A DNA stretch of 39,463 nucleotides from Terriglobales bacterium (lineage in GTDB: Bacteria > Acidobacteriota > Terriglobia > Terriglobales > Acidobacteriaceae). Numbering within the stretch: position 1 is the first letter of the stretch; every line of letters starts with the position of its first letter. The notes beneath the pieces were generated by a model, which was given only the letters and a program-made list of their open reading frames with translations, was not told the DNA's origin and did not search any database. Both the position numbers and the translations under genes were made by a program. Below are positions 24,372 to 33,007 of this stretch, piece after piece. Location of the stretch: NCBI GenBank assembly GCA_035624455.1, contig DASPRM010000144.1, positions 1 through 39,463 of the forward strand, in the 5' to 3' direction.

Positions 24372-24461
24372 GGAGAGGTGCGTGAGCGGTTGAAACGATC
24401 CGCCTCGAAAGCGGACATACCTGAAAGGGTATCGGGGGTTCGAATCCCCCCCTCTCCGCCA
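24372..24461 (+). tRNA. tRNA-Ser (anticodon CGA)
   Basis: A 90-nt cloverleaf with GGAGAGG/CCTCTCC acceptor arms, discriminator G and an encoded CCA. The anticodon loop CTCGAAA gives CGA, reading UCG codons. The variable arm ATACC-TGAAA-GGGTAT is the long class II type, and the T arm is GGGGGTTCGAATCCCCC. Directly downstream is a T-run (GTCCTTTTTT). Confidence 0.96.
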
Positions 24462-24516
24462 GTCCTTTTTTCTGCTACTTACAGCACCTGGCTATCAACT
24501 GACTACCAAATTCCGA

Positions 24517-24585
24517 TCATCTCACCTTTGTGCGGTGTGCGCTCGCCCAGTCGATGAGCACGAACGGGATGCCGGACATTTGCAC
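24517..24585 (-). CDS. Possible 22-residue peptide after ackA
   Basis: A GTG (24585) lies 5 nt after a perfect GAGGAGGA and opens a frame for a 22-residue peptide beginning MQMSGIPFVLIDWASAHR, closed by TGA at 24517. It begins 19 bp downstream of the ackA stop on the same strand. The ribosome-binding site is among the strongest in the window, but the peptide is short and of unknown family. It could also be a decayed gene start. Confidence 0.3.
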   Translation of the reverse strand: MQMSGIPFVLIDWASAHRTKVR

Positions 24586-24604
24586 GAGAATCCTCCTCAA
24601 TCGG

Positions 24605-25849
24605 TTACGACGGGTGGGGCACGCCCAGGATGACTCGTACAGTGTCCCGCGCGATGAGGAGCTCTTCATCGGTGGGAATGGCATATGCGAGCAAGGTCGA
24701 GCCTTCAGTTGAAATCTTGCCTTCACGAGCGACCATCTCCTGATTCCTGGCCTGGTCGAGACGAAGCCCCGCCCACTCCGTTCCCGCGCAAATCCGTGCA
24801 CGAATGTCCGGCGAGTTTTCGCCGATGCCACCTGTAAAAACGACGGCGTCAGCTCCTCCCATCGCAGCCAGGAATGCGCCAATGTATTTCCGCGCTCGAT
24901 AACAGAAGATTTCGATGGCGAGGCGGACCCGGCGGTCGTCGTGTTCTTTCAACTCGGCCTGCAACTCGCGCATGTCATTGGTGAGGCCAGAAATACCGAG
25001 CAAGCCGGATTGCGTGTTTAGCAGACTGTCCACCTCAAAGGCCGACAGCCCCTCTTTTCTGGCGATGGCGCTGACGACAGCGGGATCGAGGTCGCCGGAG
25101 CGGGTGCCCATGACCAGACCTTCCAGCGGCGTCAACCCCATCGAAGTATCCACGGAGTATCCACCCTTGATCGCGGCGGCCGAGCAGCCGTTGCCCAAAT
25201 GGAGGGTGATGATATTGGTCTGTTCGCGCGTCAGCCCTCGCATGGCGCGATAGCGGAAAGCGACATAGCGATGAGAGGTACCGTGGAATCCGTAGCGGCG
25301 GATGCGGTGGCGTCGATAAAAATGATATGGAATGGCATACAGGTAGGCTTGCTCGGGAAGCGAGGAATGAAATGAAGTGTCGAATACGGCGACCTGAGGA
25401 ACGTCTGCGCCGAATATTTCGCGCGCGGCCTGGATGCCTTTGACGTTGTTGGGATTGTGGAGGGGGGCCAGATCGATACAGTCTTCGATGCCTTTCAAAA
25501 CCCGATCGTCAATCAGGGCAGAGTTCTTGAACATTTCACCGCCGTGCACCACGCGATGTCCCACCGCATTCACATCGGCCGCCTTCTTAATCTCTGCCAC
25601 GCCGGATCGATCCGAAGCGATGTAGCGAACCAAGTAGTCGAGTGCGGCGGGTATATCTCGCAAGGGCGCGGTAAGGGTCACACTTGGCTGGTCGCGGTAC
25701 TTGATGCGAATGATTGCCTCTCCGCCCATACCCTCGACCTCGCCCCGGCAGATGCGGTCGTCTTTATCCTTCCCGATGCGGTCAAGGTCGGTGGCAATCA
25801 CTTGAAATTTCAGAGTGGAGCTACCCGAGTTCAACACCAGAACGTTCAT
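24605..25849 (-). CDS. ackA: Acetate kinase
   Basis: The 414-residue enzyme interconverts acetate plus ATP and acetyl phosphate plus ADP. It shows the acetokinase signatures [11 protein letters not shown] at the N-terminus, [45 protein letters not shown] and [11 protein letters not shown]. The length is normal. No phosphotransacetylase or phosphoketolase gene is adjacent, so the source of acetyl phosphate is encoded elsewhere. The ribosome-binding site (AGCAAAAGCA) is weak. A possible tiny ORF follows. It may work with the pyruvate-to-acetyl-CoA enzymes further right in overflow or fermentative metabolism. Confidence 0.95.
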   Translation of the reverse strand: MNVLVLNSGSSTLKFQVIATDLDRIGKDKDDRICRGEVEGMGGEAIIRIKYRDQPSVTLTAPLRDIPAALDYLVRYIASDRSGVAEIKKAADVNAVGHRVVHGGEMFKNSALIDDRVLKGIEDCIDLAPLHNPNNVKGIQAAREIFGADVPQVAVFDTSFHSSLPEQAYLYAIPYHFYRRHRIRRYGFHGTSHRYVAFRYRAMRGLTREQTNIITLHLGNGCSAAAIKGGYSVDTSMGLTPLEGLVMGTRSGDLDPAVVSAIARKEGLSAFEVDSLLNTQSGLLGISGLTNDMRELQAELKEHDDRRVRLAIEIFCYRARKYIGAFLAAMGGADAVVFTGGIGENSPDIRARICAGTEWAGLRLDQARNQEMVAREGKISTEGSTLLAYAIPTDEELLIARDTVRVILGVPHPS

Positions 25850-26126
25850 TGCTTTTGCTCAACCTGAATGCAGGAAGCAGGCTTGTTGCGGTTCAGTGAA
25901 ACCGTACGAACTCCCTGAGAAACTCGAGCAAATCACATGGGGTTGCTTGTCATCTGTCCGGGAACGAAAAAGGCCGTTTAGGTTGGACAGACGCCCTGTG
26001 CGCTCTGGGATTGAGGGCGTCCACTTATCTTTCCAGCAAAAGCGAAGGCAACCAGTTCAGCGCTATCCAGAGCAAACCATGCTTGTTCCTGCCTCCGGCA
26101 GCGAGCGCGTTAAGAATCTGGCAAAA

Positions 26127-26930
26127 TCAGCTCCGAGGCACTGGTATCGACACAGCCTGCTGCAGCCTGAACTCGAGCAGAGTCTCGCTTGGCACCTTCA
26201 CTTGATCTCCCTTGGTGATTATTTCCGACCCCGCACCAACCCCGGCACCGGCACCGGCACCGATGGCTGCTCCCTTGCCGCCACCGGCGAGAGCGCCGAT
26301 TACCGAACCCACGGCCGCTCCGCCGACCGTTCTCTTGGCAGTGCTGGCGCCGCGCGACTTGCCGGACAATTCGTAATCCCCCGTGAGAACCGGCACGGTT
26401 TGTCCGTTCACCACAATGCCGGTCAGCTCCAGCCGTAGTTGCGATCTGCCGCTGAACGTGCCCGACGTCTTGGACTCGGCCAGCCGGCCGTAAACGTCTG
26501 CTCCCTTGGGGACCACCACGTTACCGTCCACTACCAAGGGCTCTTCCAGCGAGGCCTGGAAGCGGTCTCCCACGCGGTTCTTGGTGGAATCGATGCCATC
26601 GATGGTGCGGACAGAAATACGCTCTCCCGCAGGGATGGTGACCGACGACGCAGTTGCATTCTCTACCGGTTCGCTGGCCCGCGAAGCCTTGGGTCGTACG
26701 GGCATGTCACTGGCTGCAGTATCGGAATCAAACTTGAGGGAAACGATGTCCGCGACGTTGTAATTCTGCACCGACGAACCGACCTGGAAGCTGACTTCGC
26801 TCTCCGTGCCACCCATGAACTTGCCCTTAATGCGGCTGCCATTCCTCAGCTCCAAAGTATCAGTCCACGCGCTCGAGGCTATCAGGCACAATGCAAAGAC
26901 CAGTCCGAAACTCGACCTGCACTTCATCAT
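26127..26930 (-). CDS. Exported glycine-zipper protein
   Basis: The 267-residue protein has a signal peptide (MMKCRSSFGLVFALCLIASSAWT). Residues about 24-70 (LELRNGSRIKGKFMGGTESEVSFQV) look like a small beta domain. A middle domain (about 95-190) has IPAGERISVRTIDGID and VPKGADVYGRL, similar to TrbI/VirB10-like beta folds. Residues about 197-235 are a glycine zipper (GGAAVGSVIGALAGGGKGAAIGAG) that could insert in or pack against a membrane. Such proteins are common in Acidobacteriota with no known function. The second Met may be the real start, given GGAGAGG upstream. It stands alone on this strand between ackA and a methyltransferase. Confidence 0.75.
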   Translation of the reverse strand: MMKCRSSFGLVFALCLIASSAWTDTLELRNGSRIKGKFMGGTESEVSFQVGSSVQNYNVADIVSLKFDSDTAASDMPVRPKASRASEPVENATASSVTIPAGERISVRTIDGIDSTKNRVGDRFQASLEEPLVVDGNVVVPKGADVYGRLAESKTSGTFSGRSQLRLELTGIVVNGQTVPVLTGDYELSGKSRGASTAKRTVGGAAVGSVIGALAGGGKGAAIGAGAGAGVGAGSEIITKGDQVKVPSETLLEFRLQQAVSIPVPRS

Positions 26931-27045
26931 GACCTCTCCTTCAGACTGCGGGTTACTTCCAGTGGTTTGAGAACTCCAGATTGATTCTCTACGAATAGTG
27001 GCTCTTCCGCCTAGAACTTTGAAGTTGTGAGAGAAGATTCTACTC

Positions 27046-27072
27046 CGGATGGGTGGCCCTTCTGACCATCCG
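27046..27072 (-). terminator. Hairpin downstream of the methyltransferase gene
   Basis: CGGATGG (27046-27052) and CCATCCG (27066-27072) pair perfectly with a 13-nt loop, 63 bp past the methyltransferase stop codon. No T-tract follows. Confidence 0.3.
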
Positions 27073-27135
27073 AAGCTGCTGGCCCGGTGTCACTTCCCAA
27101 TGCTCCAGTCGCTCCGCGTTCCGACCAGGTGCTCC

Positions 27136-27693
27136 TTAGACCTTCCTGAGGACGGCTGCATGACTCCGCCGGATTGCAGGGCGATCTGCGACTACGAATC
27201 CGGCTGCGGCAGCAGCTGACAGTTCCTCCTGCAGCTTGTCTTCATTGACATGCCCCGCAGGTTCGAAAAATAGCATCGTAGCTCCTGGTTTCGCAGCTTT
27301 GGCGGCATCAGCAAAGAATTGCGCGGCGGCTGGCAACTCATGCACCACAGCGGCAGCCAAAATAAAGTGAACCGTCCCGGCAAGATCGGCGATTCCCATA
27401 GAATCGGAGCGGCCAAGGCGCACATCCACGCGATCGAGCAGGCCGGCTCGGGCCAGCCGTCGTTTCAAGCCTGAGATCATCTTGGGCTGGATATCCACGG
27501 CAATCACGCGCCCCGACGGCCCGACCAGGCGCGCGAGTTCAAGCGTAAAGAAGCCCATGCCGGGACCGGGCTCCAGGACCGTCATTCCCTCACGAACGTA
27601 AGGACCCAGAATCTTGCCCGGATCCTGCAAGTAGCGCCGCAACGGGCATGCCAATAAATATCCCAACCACCAGGGACAGACATGATTTGCCAT
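27136..27693 (-). CDS. Class I SAM-dependent methyltransferase
   Basis: I choose ATG 27693 (MANHVCPWWLGYLLACPLRR), preceded by GAGG about 5 nt upstream; a longer frame to 27801 would overlap the divergent promoter region. The 185-residue protein has the Rossmann methyltransferase motif I (VLEPGPGMGFFTLELA), the acidic motif II region (VIAVDIQPKMISGLKRR) and a following LAAAVVHELP segment in place of motif IV. The WW...PLRR...P start is typical of small UbiE-like methyltransferases. The substrate is unknown. It is divergent from the GH5 gene across 96 bp. Confidence 0.8.
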   Translation of the reverse strand: MANHVCPWWLGYLLACPLRRYLQDPGKILGPYVREGMTVLEPGPGMGFFTLELARLVGPSGRVIAVDIQPKMISGLKRRLARAGLLDRVDVRLGRSDSMGIADLAGTVHFILAAAVVHELPAAAQFFADAAKAAKPGATMLFFEPAGHVNEDKLQEELSAAAAAGFVVADRPAIRRSHAAVLRKV

Positions 27694-27789
27694 AGGGGCC
27701 TCGGGAGCCAGAACCTCAGAAGCAGAAGCGTTATATTGATGCGCCGCCCTCATTGGGAGAAGCTGTCGCATCAGGTGAGGAGCTACAGC

Positions 27790-28959
27790 ATGAGCGTTCA
27801 CGGAACAACCTTAAATCTTCTCAAATCCCTGACACTGCTGTTGCCGTCCCATGTTCTCTGCCTTGCTCTCGCCGCACAGACGGGCAGCGCGCCGGATCAG
27901 TCAGTGGCCTTCCGGCGCGCGGACCATCTCAAGCGCGGCATCAACACCAGCCACTGGTTCTCGCAAGTTTACGATCCGAAGGGATATACCCCGGAGCACT
28001 TCCAGGGTTTTACAACGGCTGACGACATCGCTCTCATTCGCCAGATGGGCTTTGATCATGTCCGCTTCAGCATCAATCCCGTGCCCTTCCTGCACTCAGG
28101 CCAATGGGACAACATTCCGGCGGACTACCTGGCCGAGCTGGACAAAGCAGTCAACATGATTCTCTCTCGGGAGCTGGCGGTCATCATCGACCTCCATCCG
28201 GAAAGCGATTTCAAGCGCAAGCTGGCTTCCGACAACGGCGCGGTCGAGCAGCTTGCAGATCTGTGGCGGGCGCTGGCGGCTCATTTCGCTTCCACCGATC
28301 CAGAGCGAGTTTTCTTTGAAGTGCTGAATGAGCCCGAGCTCGAGGACGGTTACCGGTGGAAGGGCATCCAGAGCCGCGTGGTGGCGGCGATTCGCAAGGG
28401 AGCTCCGGGGCACACGATCATCGCCGCCGGAGCGCGCTGGTCTGCCCTTGACGAACTCCTGTTCATGGAGCCGCTTGGATTTGAGAACATCATCTATAAC
28501 TTCCACTATTATTCTCCCCACATCTTCACCCACCAGGGAGCAACCTGGGCGGGCAACTTGCAGCACTACATGAAGGGTGGTGTGCCTTATCCTTCTTCTC
28601 CCGCAATGGCAGGGAAGCTTCAATCGCAGGTTCCCGACGAACTCGACCGTCTTTACGTCACCCGCTACGCCTATGATGCCTGGGGACCAGCGCGCATCGA
28701 GGCAGAGATTGCTCTGGCCGAAGCCTGGGCTCATCAGTACAACGTCCCGCTGACCTGTAACGAATTCGGTGTGTACCGGAATTTCGCCGCGCCCGATGAT
28801 CGCGCTGCCTGGATTCGCGACGTCCGAACTATTTTGGAGAAACACGGCATTGGCTGGACGATGTGGGACTACTCCGGCGCGTTTGGTGTGGTGACGAAGA
28901 AGGACGGCAAAGCCACTGTCGACCATGCCGTCCTCAAAGCTCTCGGGCTGGAGAAGTAA
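27790..28959 (+). CDS. Secreted GH5 glycoside hydrolase (cellulase-like)
   Basis: The start at ATG 27790 is set by GTGAGGAG 7 nt upstream; a longer frame is rejected. The 389-residue protein has a signal peptide (residues 1-30, to LCLALAAQ) and a single TIM-barrel domain. GH5 hallmarks are IRQMGFDHVRFSI, VIIDLHPE, FEVLNEPE with the acid/base E181, IYNFHYYSPHIFTHQG and CNEFGVYR with the nucleophile E325; WTMWDYSGAFG closes the barrel. It probably hydrolyses beta-1,4-glucans or mannans; specificity is not readable. It supports a polysaccharide-degrading lifestyle with the alpha-glucanases at 6.9-11.4 kb. Confidence 0.88.
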   Translation: MSVHGTTLNLLKSLTLLLPSHVLCLALAAQTGSAPDQSVAFRRADHLKRGINTSHWFSQVYDPKGYTPEHFQGFTTADDIALIRQMGFDHVRFSINPVPFLHSGQWDNIPADYLAELDKAVNMILSRELAVIIDLHPESDFKRKLASDNGAVEQLADLWRALAAHFASTDPERVFFEVLNEPELEDGYRWKGIQSRVVAAIRKGAPGHTIIAAGARWSALDELLFMEPLGFENIIYNFHYYSPHIFTHQGATWAGNLQHYMKGGVPYPSSPAMAGKLQSQVPDELDRLYVTRYAYDAWGPARIEAEIALAEAWAHQYNVPLTCNEFGVYRNFAAPDDRAAWIRDVRTILEKHGIGWTMWDYSGAFGVVTKKDGKATVDHAVLKALGLEK

Positions 28960-28971
28960 AGGTGGCTCTTA

Positions 28972-28996
28972 CGATCGCTGTCGCACGACACGATCG
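28972..28996. terminator. Hairpin between convergent GH5 and metallothionein genes
   Basis: CGATCG-C-TGTCG and CGACA-CGATCG pair with one bulge and a very short loop, 12 bp after the GH5 stop. There is no T-tract, so termination is only suggested by position. Confidence 0.35.
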
Positions 28997-29012
28997 AAGG
29001 GGCTAGTGAAGT

Positions 29013-29162
29013 TCACATCGTGCAAGCCGGATGCTTGCAATCGCATTCCAGCTCAACCACGTCTTCATCAGCTGCATCGTGGCAGTATTCGCTGCAGTAC
29101 TCCTGTCCCGCCGCCACTGTGCAGTTGCAACGTTCATGCTGGCACTTCGTACTCTCAGCCAT
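29013..29162 (-). CDS. Bacterial metallothionein
   Basis: The 49-residue product contains 8 Cys and 3 His in the pattern KCQHERCNC, EYCSEYCH, ECDCKHPAC, which matches the prokaryotic metallothionein family (cyanobacterial SmtA has similar CxxCxC and YCSxxC blocks). It should bind several Zn or Cd ions in the cytoplasm. The start at 29162 is set by GGGGAG 7 nt upstream; a longer frame to 29216 is rejected. It lies 127 bp downstream of lpdA and probably has its own promoter. An 8-bp hairpin abuts the ribosome-binding site and an inverted repeat lies at 29213-29232; both may be regulatory. Confidence 0.85.
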   Translation of the reverse strand: MAESTKCQHERCNCTVAAGQEYCSEYCHDAADEDVVELECDCKHPACTM

Positions 29163-29175
29163 AGTGTCGCTCCCC

Positions 29176-29198
29176 GGGAGTGCGTGAAAGGCACTCCC
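29176..29198 (-). promoter_or_regulatory. Leader hairpin next to the metallothionein ribosome-binding site
   Basis: GGGAGTGC (29176-29183) pairs with GCACTCCC (29191-29198) around a 7-nt loop. On the transcript, the hairpin ends exactly where the GGGGAG ribosome-binding site begins. It could hinder or expose initiation. Confidence 0.45.
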
Positions 29199-29212
29199 GC
29201 TTAGCTTTTCGC

Positions 29213-29232
29213 TCATGTTAGATGCTACATGA
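29213..29232. promoter_or_regulatory. Inverted repeat, possible operator for the metallothionein gene
   Basis: TCATGT (29213-29218) and ACATGA (29227-29232) are separated by 8 bp, about 51 bp upstream of the start codon. The geometry fits a dimeric repressor such as SmtB/ArsR, but the sequence is not a close match to known boxes. Confidence 0.3.
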
Positions 29233-29289
29233 AGAGGAGGGATGTCCGGCGACCTGCTGCGGCGACACCAAATTGTCTCAGCTCGCCTC

Positions 29290-30705
29290 CTATCTTTTTG
29301 GCCGATAGATATCAGTGGCGGTTCCGAAGTAGATTTCCGCCGCCTCCATGACAGTCTCGGAAAGTGTGGGATGGGGATGAATGCTCATTTCTAAATCGGA
29401 GACCTGCGCTGCCATCTCCACTGCCAGCACGCCCTCGGCGATGAGTTCACCGGCGCCACGTCCGCAGATGCCTACGCCCAGCACATGCTCGGTCTTGGGA
29501 TCAATAAGCAGCTTGGTCACACCATCGGATCGATCGAGTGTGGTGGCTCTGCCTGAAGCTGCCCAGGGAAAGCGCGCCACTTTGATCTCGCGCTGTTCCT
29601 TTTCGGCCTGCGTTTCAGTTAGTCCGCACCAGGCAATCTCGGGATCGGTAAAGACCACGGCCGGAATGGCACGTGGCTCGAATGCCACTTTCTTGCCGGC
29701 GATGGCTTCGGCTGCTACTCGGCCCTCGTGCGATGCCTTGTGCGCCAGCATGGGCTCACCTGCGACGTCGCCGATGGCGTAAATCGCGGGGTCTTTGGTT
29801 CGGCGCTGCAGGTCCACTTCCAGAAAGCCTTTCTGATTTGTTGTAACCGCAGTCTTCTCCAGGCCGGGGATCTCCGAATTTGGCTTTCGTCCCACGGAAA
29901 CCAGAACGCGCTCGAAGACTTGCTCCGCTTCTTTGACGTCAGGTCCCTCGAGCCGGACGGCAATTCCCTGCCCTGCATCTTTCATCTCTACAACTTTTGT
30001 GTTGACCAGCACCGAGGCCAGCAGCACATCCAAGCGCTTGGCCAGAGGATTTACCAGGTCGCGGTCAACGCCGGGTAGTATGCCGGGCATCATTTCCACG
30101 ACGGTCACCTTGCTTCCCAAAGATGCGTAAACCGAGCCCAGCTCCAGACCGATGTAGCCCCCGCCAACGACGAGCAGGGTCTTGGGAGCGTCCTGCAGTT
30201 CCAAAGCACCGGTGGAATCCATGACCCGCGGATGCTCGTTCAGGAAGCCGGGTACCGTCGCCGGACGCGAACCGGTGGCCAGGATAATGTTGTCGAAGTT
30301 GTGATCGTTCTGCCCGCCGGTAACCTCGGTTACCCGTAGCGTCGTCGAATTGATGAATCCGGCCCTGCCTCGCAGATATTGGACTTTACGCTGCTTGGAG
30401 ATTTGCGCCAGCCCACCGGTCAGCTTGTTGACGACGTTCTGCTTGAAGGTGCGCAGTTTGTCGAGATCAATCTTCGGCAGTCCGAATTCGATTCCCCACG
30501 ATGAGGCGTGTTTGGTTTCCTGCAGCAGATCGGCCACGTGCAGCAAGGCCTTGGAAGGGATACAGCCTTCGTACAGGCAGACTCCTCCCGGGTTCACGCG
30601 ATCATCGATCAGCGTAACTTCTAAACCCAGGTCCGCGGCCATAAATGCCGCGGCGTAGCCTCCGGGTCCGCCTCCAACCACTGCGATCTTCTTGCCCACC
30701 GGCAA
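29290..30705 (-). CDS. lpdA: Dihydrolipoyl dehydrogenase (E3)
   Basis: The flavoenzyme reoxidises the lipoyl arms of the pyruvate dehydrogenase complex with NAD. I start it at TTG 30705, 5 nt after AAAGGA, giving 471 residues; a longer frame to 30951 overlaps the upstream peptidase gene and is rejected. The FAD-binding motif VVGGGPGGYAAAF, the redox-active disulfide GGVCLYEGCIPSK (C43-C48), the NAD-binding VVGGGYIGLELGSVYA and the C-terminal HPHPTLSE active-site His-Glu are intact. It follows the M13 peptidase gene by 25 bp in an apparent operon; aceE and aceF lie on the other strand. Confidence 0.93.
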   Translation of the reverse strand: MPVGKKIAVVGGGPGGYAAAFMAADLGLEVTLIDDRVNPGGVCLYEGCIPSKALLHVADLLQETKHASSWGIEFGLPKIDLDKLRTFKQNVVNKLTGGLAQISKQRKVQYLRGRAGFINSTTLRVTEVTGGQNDHNFDNIILATGSRPATVPGFLNEHPRVMDSTGALELQDAPKTLLVVGGGYIGLELGSVYASLGSKVTVVEMMPGILPGVDRDLVNPLAKRLDVLLASVLVNTKVVEMKDAGQGIAVRLEGPDVKEAEQVFERVLVSVGRKPNSEIPGLEKTAVTTNQKGFLEVDLQRRTKDPAIYAIGDVAGEPMLAHKASHEGRVAAEAIAGKKVAFEPRAIPAVVFTDPEIAWCGLTETQAEKEQREIKVARFPWAASGRATTLDRSDGVTKLLIDPKTEHVLGVGICGRGAGELIAEGVLAVEMAAQVSDLEMSIHPHPTLSETVMEAAEIYFGTATDIYRPKR

Positions 30706-30730
30706 ACGATTCCTTTCTTCCTGATCTTCG

Positions 30731-32845
30731 TTACCACACTTTACACATGTTCCGCCGGACCATGGGCTGTCCGGCTTTGCAGCTAAAGGCCTGCTGAAAT
30801 TCCGGCAGGTTGGAAACGACGCCGTTGATGCGGTACTTGCCGGGAGAATGCGGGTTGGTGATGGCGAGGAGGCGGAGGTTCTCGGGGCGCTGGTTCTCAC
30901 ACGCCCACTGCCCCAGACCGATAAAGAACCTCTGTTCAGGGGTAAAGCCATCGATGGGCTTCAAATTCATTTTGGCCGTGTGCATTCTCCACGCAATCCA
31001 GGCCAGCACGGTCCCGCCCAGATCGGCGGTGTCCTCGCCAAGGGTGAGCTTGCCATTGATTTTGATGTCATCGACGACTACGTAATCCGAATATTGATCG
31101 GAAATGCACTTGGCGCGTTTCTCAAATTCGGCGGCGTCGTGCGCGGTCCACCAGTCGCGAAGGTTGCCTTTGGCATCGAACTGGCGGCCCTCGTCGTCGA
31201 AGCCGTGCGTGAGCTCGTGACCGATGGTGGAACCGGTGTTGCCGTAGTTGGGAGCGTCGTCCAATTTGGGGTCGTAGAGGGGAGGCTGCAGTACGCCGGC
31301 CGGGAAGTTGATATCGTTCATCTGCGGGTTGTAGTAGGCGTTGACTGTTGGTGGAGTCATGCCCCACTCGCCGCGATCCACGGGCTTGCCGATCTTGGCG
31401 AGTTCGCGTCGCGATTCAAACTCGATACCTCTATTCACGTTGCCAATAAAGTCACCGCGCTTGATCTCGAGTTTGCTGTAGTCGCGCCACTTGTCGGGAT
31501 AACCGACTTTATTCACGATGGCATGAAGCTTTTCCAGCGCCTGCTTCTTGGTTTCGGGACCCATCCAGGGAAGACCGTTGATTTCCTGCGCCATAGCCTG
31601 CTCGATTTCGTCGGTCATTTGCACTGTGCGGGCCTTCATATCGGGAGGAAACGTCTTGGCGACGAACACTTGTCCAAGCGCCTCGCCCAAATCGCGGTCC
31701 ACCCAGGCCACGCACTTCTTCCAACGGGGCTGCTGTTCGGCAACACCGCGCAGGTGCTTGCGATAGAAATTGAAATCTTCATCCACAAACTTTGACGAGA
31801 GATAAGCGGCCTTGCCGTGAACCGCGTGCCAGCGAAGATAAGTCTTCCAATCTGCCAGTGATTCGCTTTGCAGTTGCGCCTCCACGGCTTTGAAAAAGTC
31901 TGGCTCCGTGACATTCATGCTCGAGGTGTTCGGAATCCCTTCGAGCTCGAGATAGCGGTCCCAGTTGAAGTGAGGAGTAAGGGCCTTTACCTGCTCCAGG
32001 GTGAGCTTGTGATAAAGCTTGTGGGGATCGCGGCGCTCAACACGTGTAAGGGACGCCTTCGCAAGAGCGGTTTCGATTCGCATGACTGTCCTGGCGTTGT
32101 CGGCGGCAGCGGCTGGAGTGTCGCCGAGCAACTCAAACATCCCCTGGACGTGTTCGAGATATTTCTGGCGAGTCTCCTGCGATTTGGCATCGTCCTTGAA
32201 GTAGTAGTCGCGATCGGGGAGGCCGAGGCCACCCGCGCTGGCGAAGGCGATGACCTGGGTGGAATCGCCAAAGTCCTGGTCCGAGCCAAAGCCGAACAGG
32301 AAGTGACTGCCAGCGGTTTCGAGGTGCTGGCGTCCGAGAAAGGCGGCAACGTCTGCGGTCGACTTTAACGCCGCAATCTCATCCAATTCCGGCTGCAAGG
32401 GAGTGGCGCCCAGCTTCTCCACCGCATCCAGATCCATACAGGAGCTGAAGTAGTCGCCGATTTTCTGCTGCGAGGCATTGCGTCCAGGTTCGGGCTTGGC
32501 CGCATCTTCCAGCAGGCCCCAAAGGAAACGCTGGTTATCCTGGAAGAGTTTGCCATAGACACTCCACGAGGCCTGATCGGCTGGGATGGGGTTGCTCTTT
32601 TCCCATCCCCCGCAGGAGTACTGATAGAAATCCACGCAGGGATCGGCGGTTGGATCCATGGAAGGAATATCCAGGCTGGGCGTGTAGGGCAGCTCGGTGA
32701 GCGGCGTGTCGGCCGTGGCCTTCGCGGTCGTCTGAGAAGCCGGCGGCTGCGACGCAGGTTGTGAGGTGGTAGTCGGTCCACCCTGACTGGCGGCGAATAG
32801 CGAGGACCCGAGGGCAGAACACAGCACGAGGGCGCGAATTTTCAT
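30731..32845 (-). CDS. M13-family zinc metallopeptidase (neprilysin-like)
   Basis: The 704-residue protein has a signal peptide (MKIRALVLCSALGSSLFAASQ), then a Thr/Ser/Pro/Gln linker to about residue 48. The large M13 domain begins with DPCVDFYQYSCGGW. The catalytic zinc motif HELTH is at 543-547, the third zinc ligand is E604 in GEDTADLGG, and the substrate-binding NAYYNP lies before them. The C-terminal CKVW is typical of the family. It cleaves oligopeptides in the periplasm or outside. The gene is divergent from aceE and lies 25 bp ahead of lpdA, so lpdA is probably co-transcribed with it. Confidence 0.93.
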   Translation of the reverse strand: MKIRALVLCSALGSSLFAASQGGPTTTSQPASQPPASQTTAKATADTPLTELPYTPSLDIPSMDPTADPCVDFYQYSCGGWEKSNPIPADQASWSVYGKLFQDNQRFLWGLLEDAAKPEPGRNASQQKIGDYFSSCMDLDAVEKLGATPLQPELDEIAALKSTADVAAFLGRQHLETAGSHFLFGFGSDQDFGDSTQVIAFASAGGLGLPDRDYYFKDDAKSQETRQKYLEHVQGMFELLGDTPAAAADNARTVMRIETALAKASLTRVERRDPHKLYHKLTLEQVKALTPHFNWDRYLELEGIPNTSSMNVTEPDFFKAVEAQLQSESLADWKTYLRWHAVHGKAAYLSSKFVDEDFNFYRKHLRGVAEQQPRWKKCVAWVDRDLGEALGQVFVAKTFPPDMKARTVQMTDEIEQAMAQEINGLPWMGPETKKQALEKLHAIVNKVGYPDKWRDYSKLEIKRGDFIGNVNRGIEFESRRELAKIGKPVDRGEWGMTPPTVNAYYNPQMNDINFPAGVLQPPLYDPKLDDAPNYGNTGSTIGHELTHGFDDEGRQFDAKGNLRDWWTAHDAAEFEKRAKCISDQYSDYVVVDDIKINGKLTLGEDTADLGGTVLAWIAWRMHTAKMNLKPIDGFTPEQRFFIGLGQWACENQRPENLRLLAITNPHSPGKYRINGVVSNLPEFQQAFSCKAGQPMVRRNMCKVW

Positions 32846-32964
32846 GCGTCAGCTCCGGAAGCAAAATCGCCGGGACAGTGTAAATGGACAGAGCGCGGTA
32901 TGGCAGCGGAAAGCGCGAAGTGGGACGAAACGCGAGATCTCAGTTAACGTAGCGTCAACCCACC

Positions 32965-33007
32965 GTCGAGGCTAGCGCCTCGACATGAACGGACGAGACG
33001 TCCGTTC
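32965..33007. repeat. Tandem palindromes upstream of aceE
   Basis: A perfect 20-bp palindrome (32965-32984, GTCGAGGCTAGCGCCTCGAC) is followed by a hairpin with 9-bp arms GAACGGACG/CGTCCGTTC and AGA loop (32987-33007). The core GAGGCTAGCGCCTC also occurs at 18914. They lie in the 246-bp divergent gap between the M13 peptidase and aceE. Confidence 0.65.

Noticed and set aside
25815-26438. 207-codon plus-strand frame across the ackA start and the glycine-zipper gene
   Set aside because: It lies antisense to two well-supported genes and its translation is low-complexity Arg/Ser-rich without any motif.
30706-30951. N-terminal extension of lpdA
   Set aside because: The extra 82 residues overlap the M13 peptidase C-terminus, lack similarity to E3 enzymes, and the TTG at 30705 has a well-placed Shine-Dalgarno sequence.
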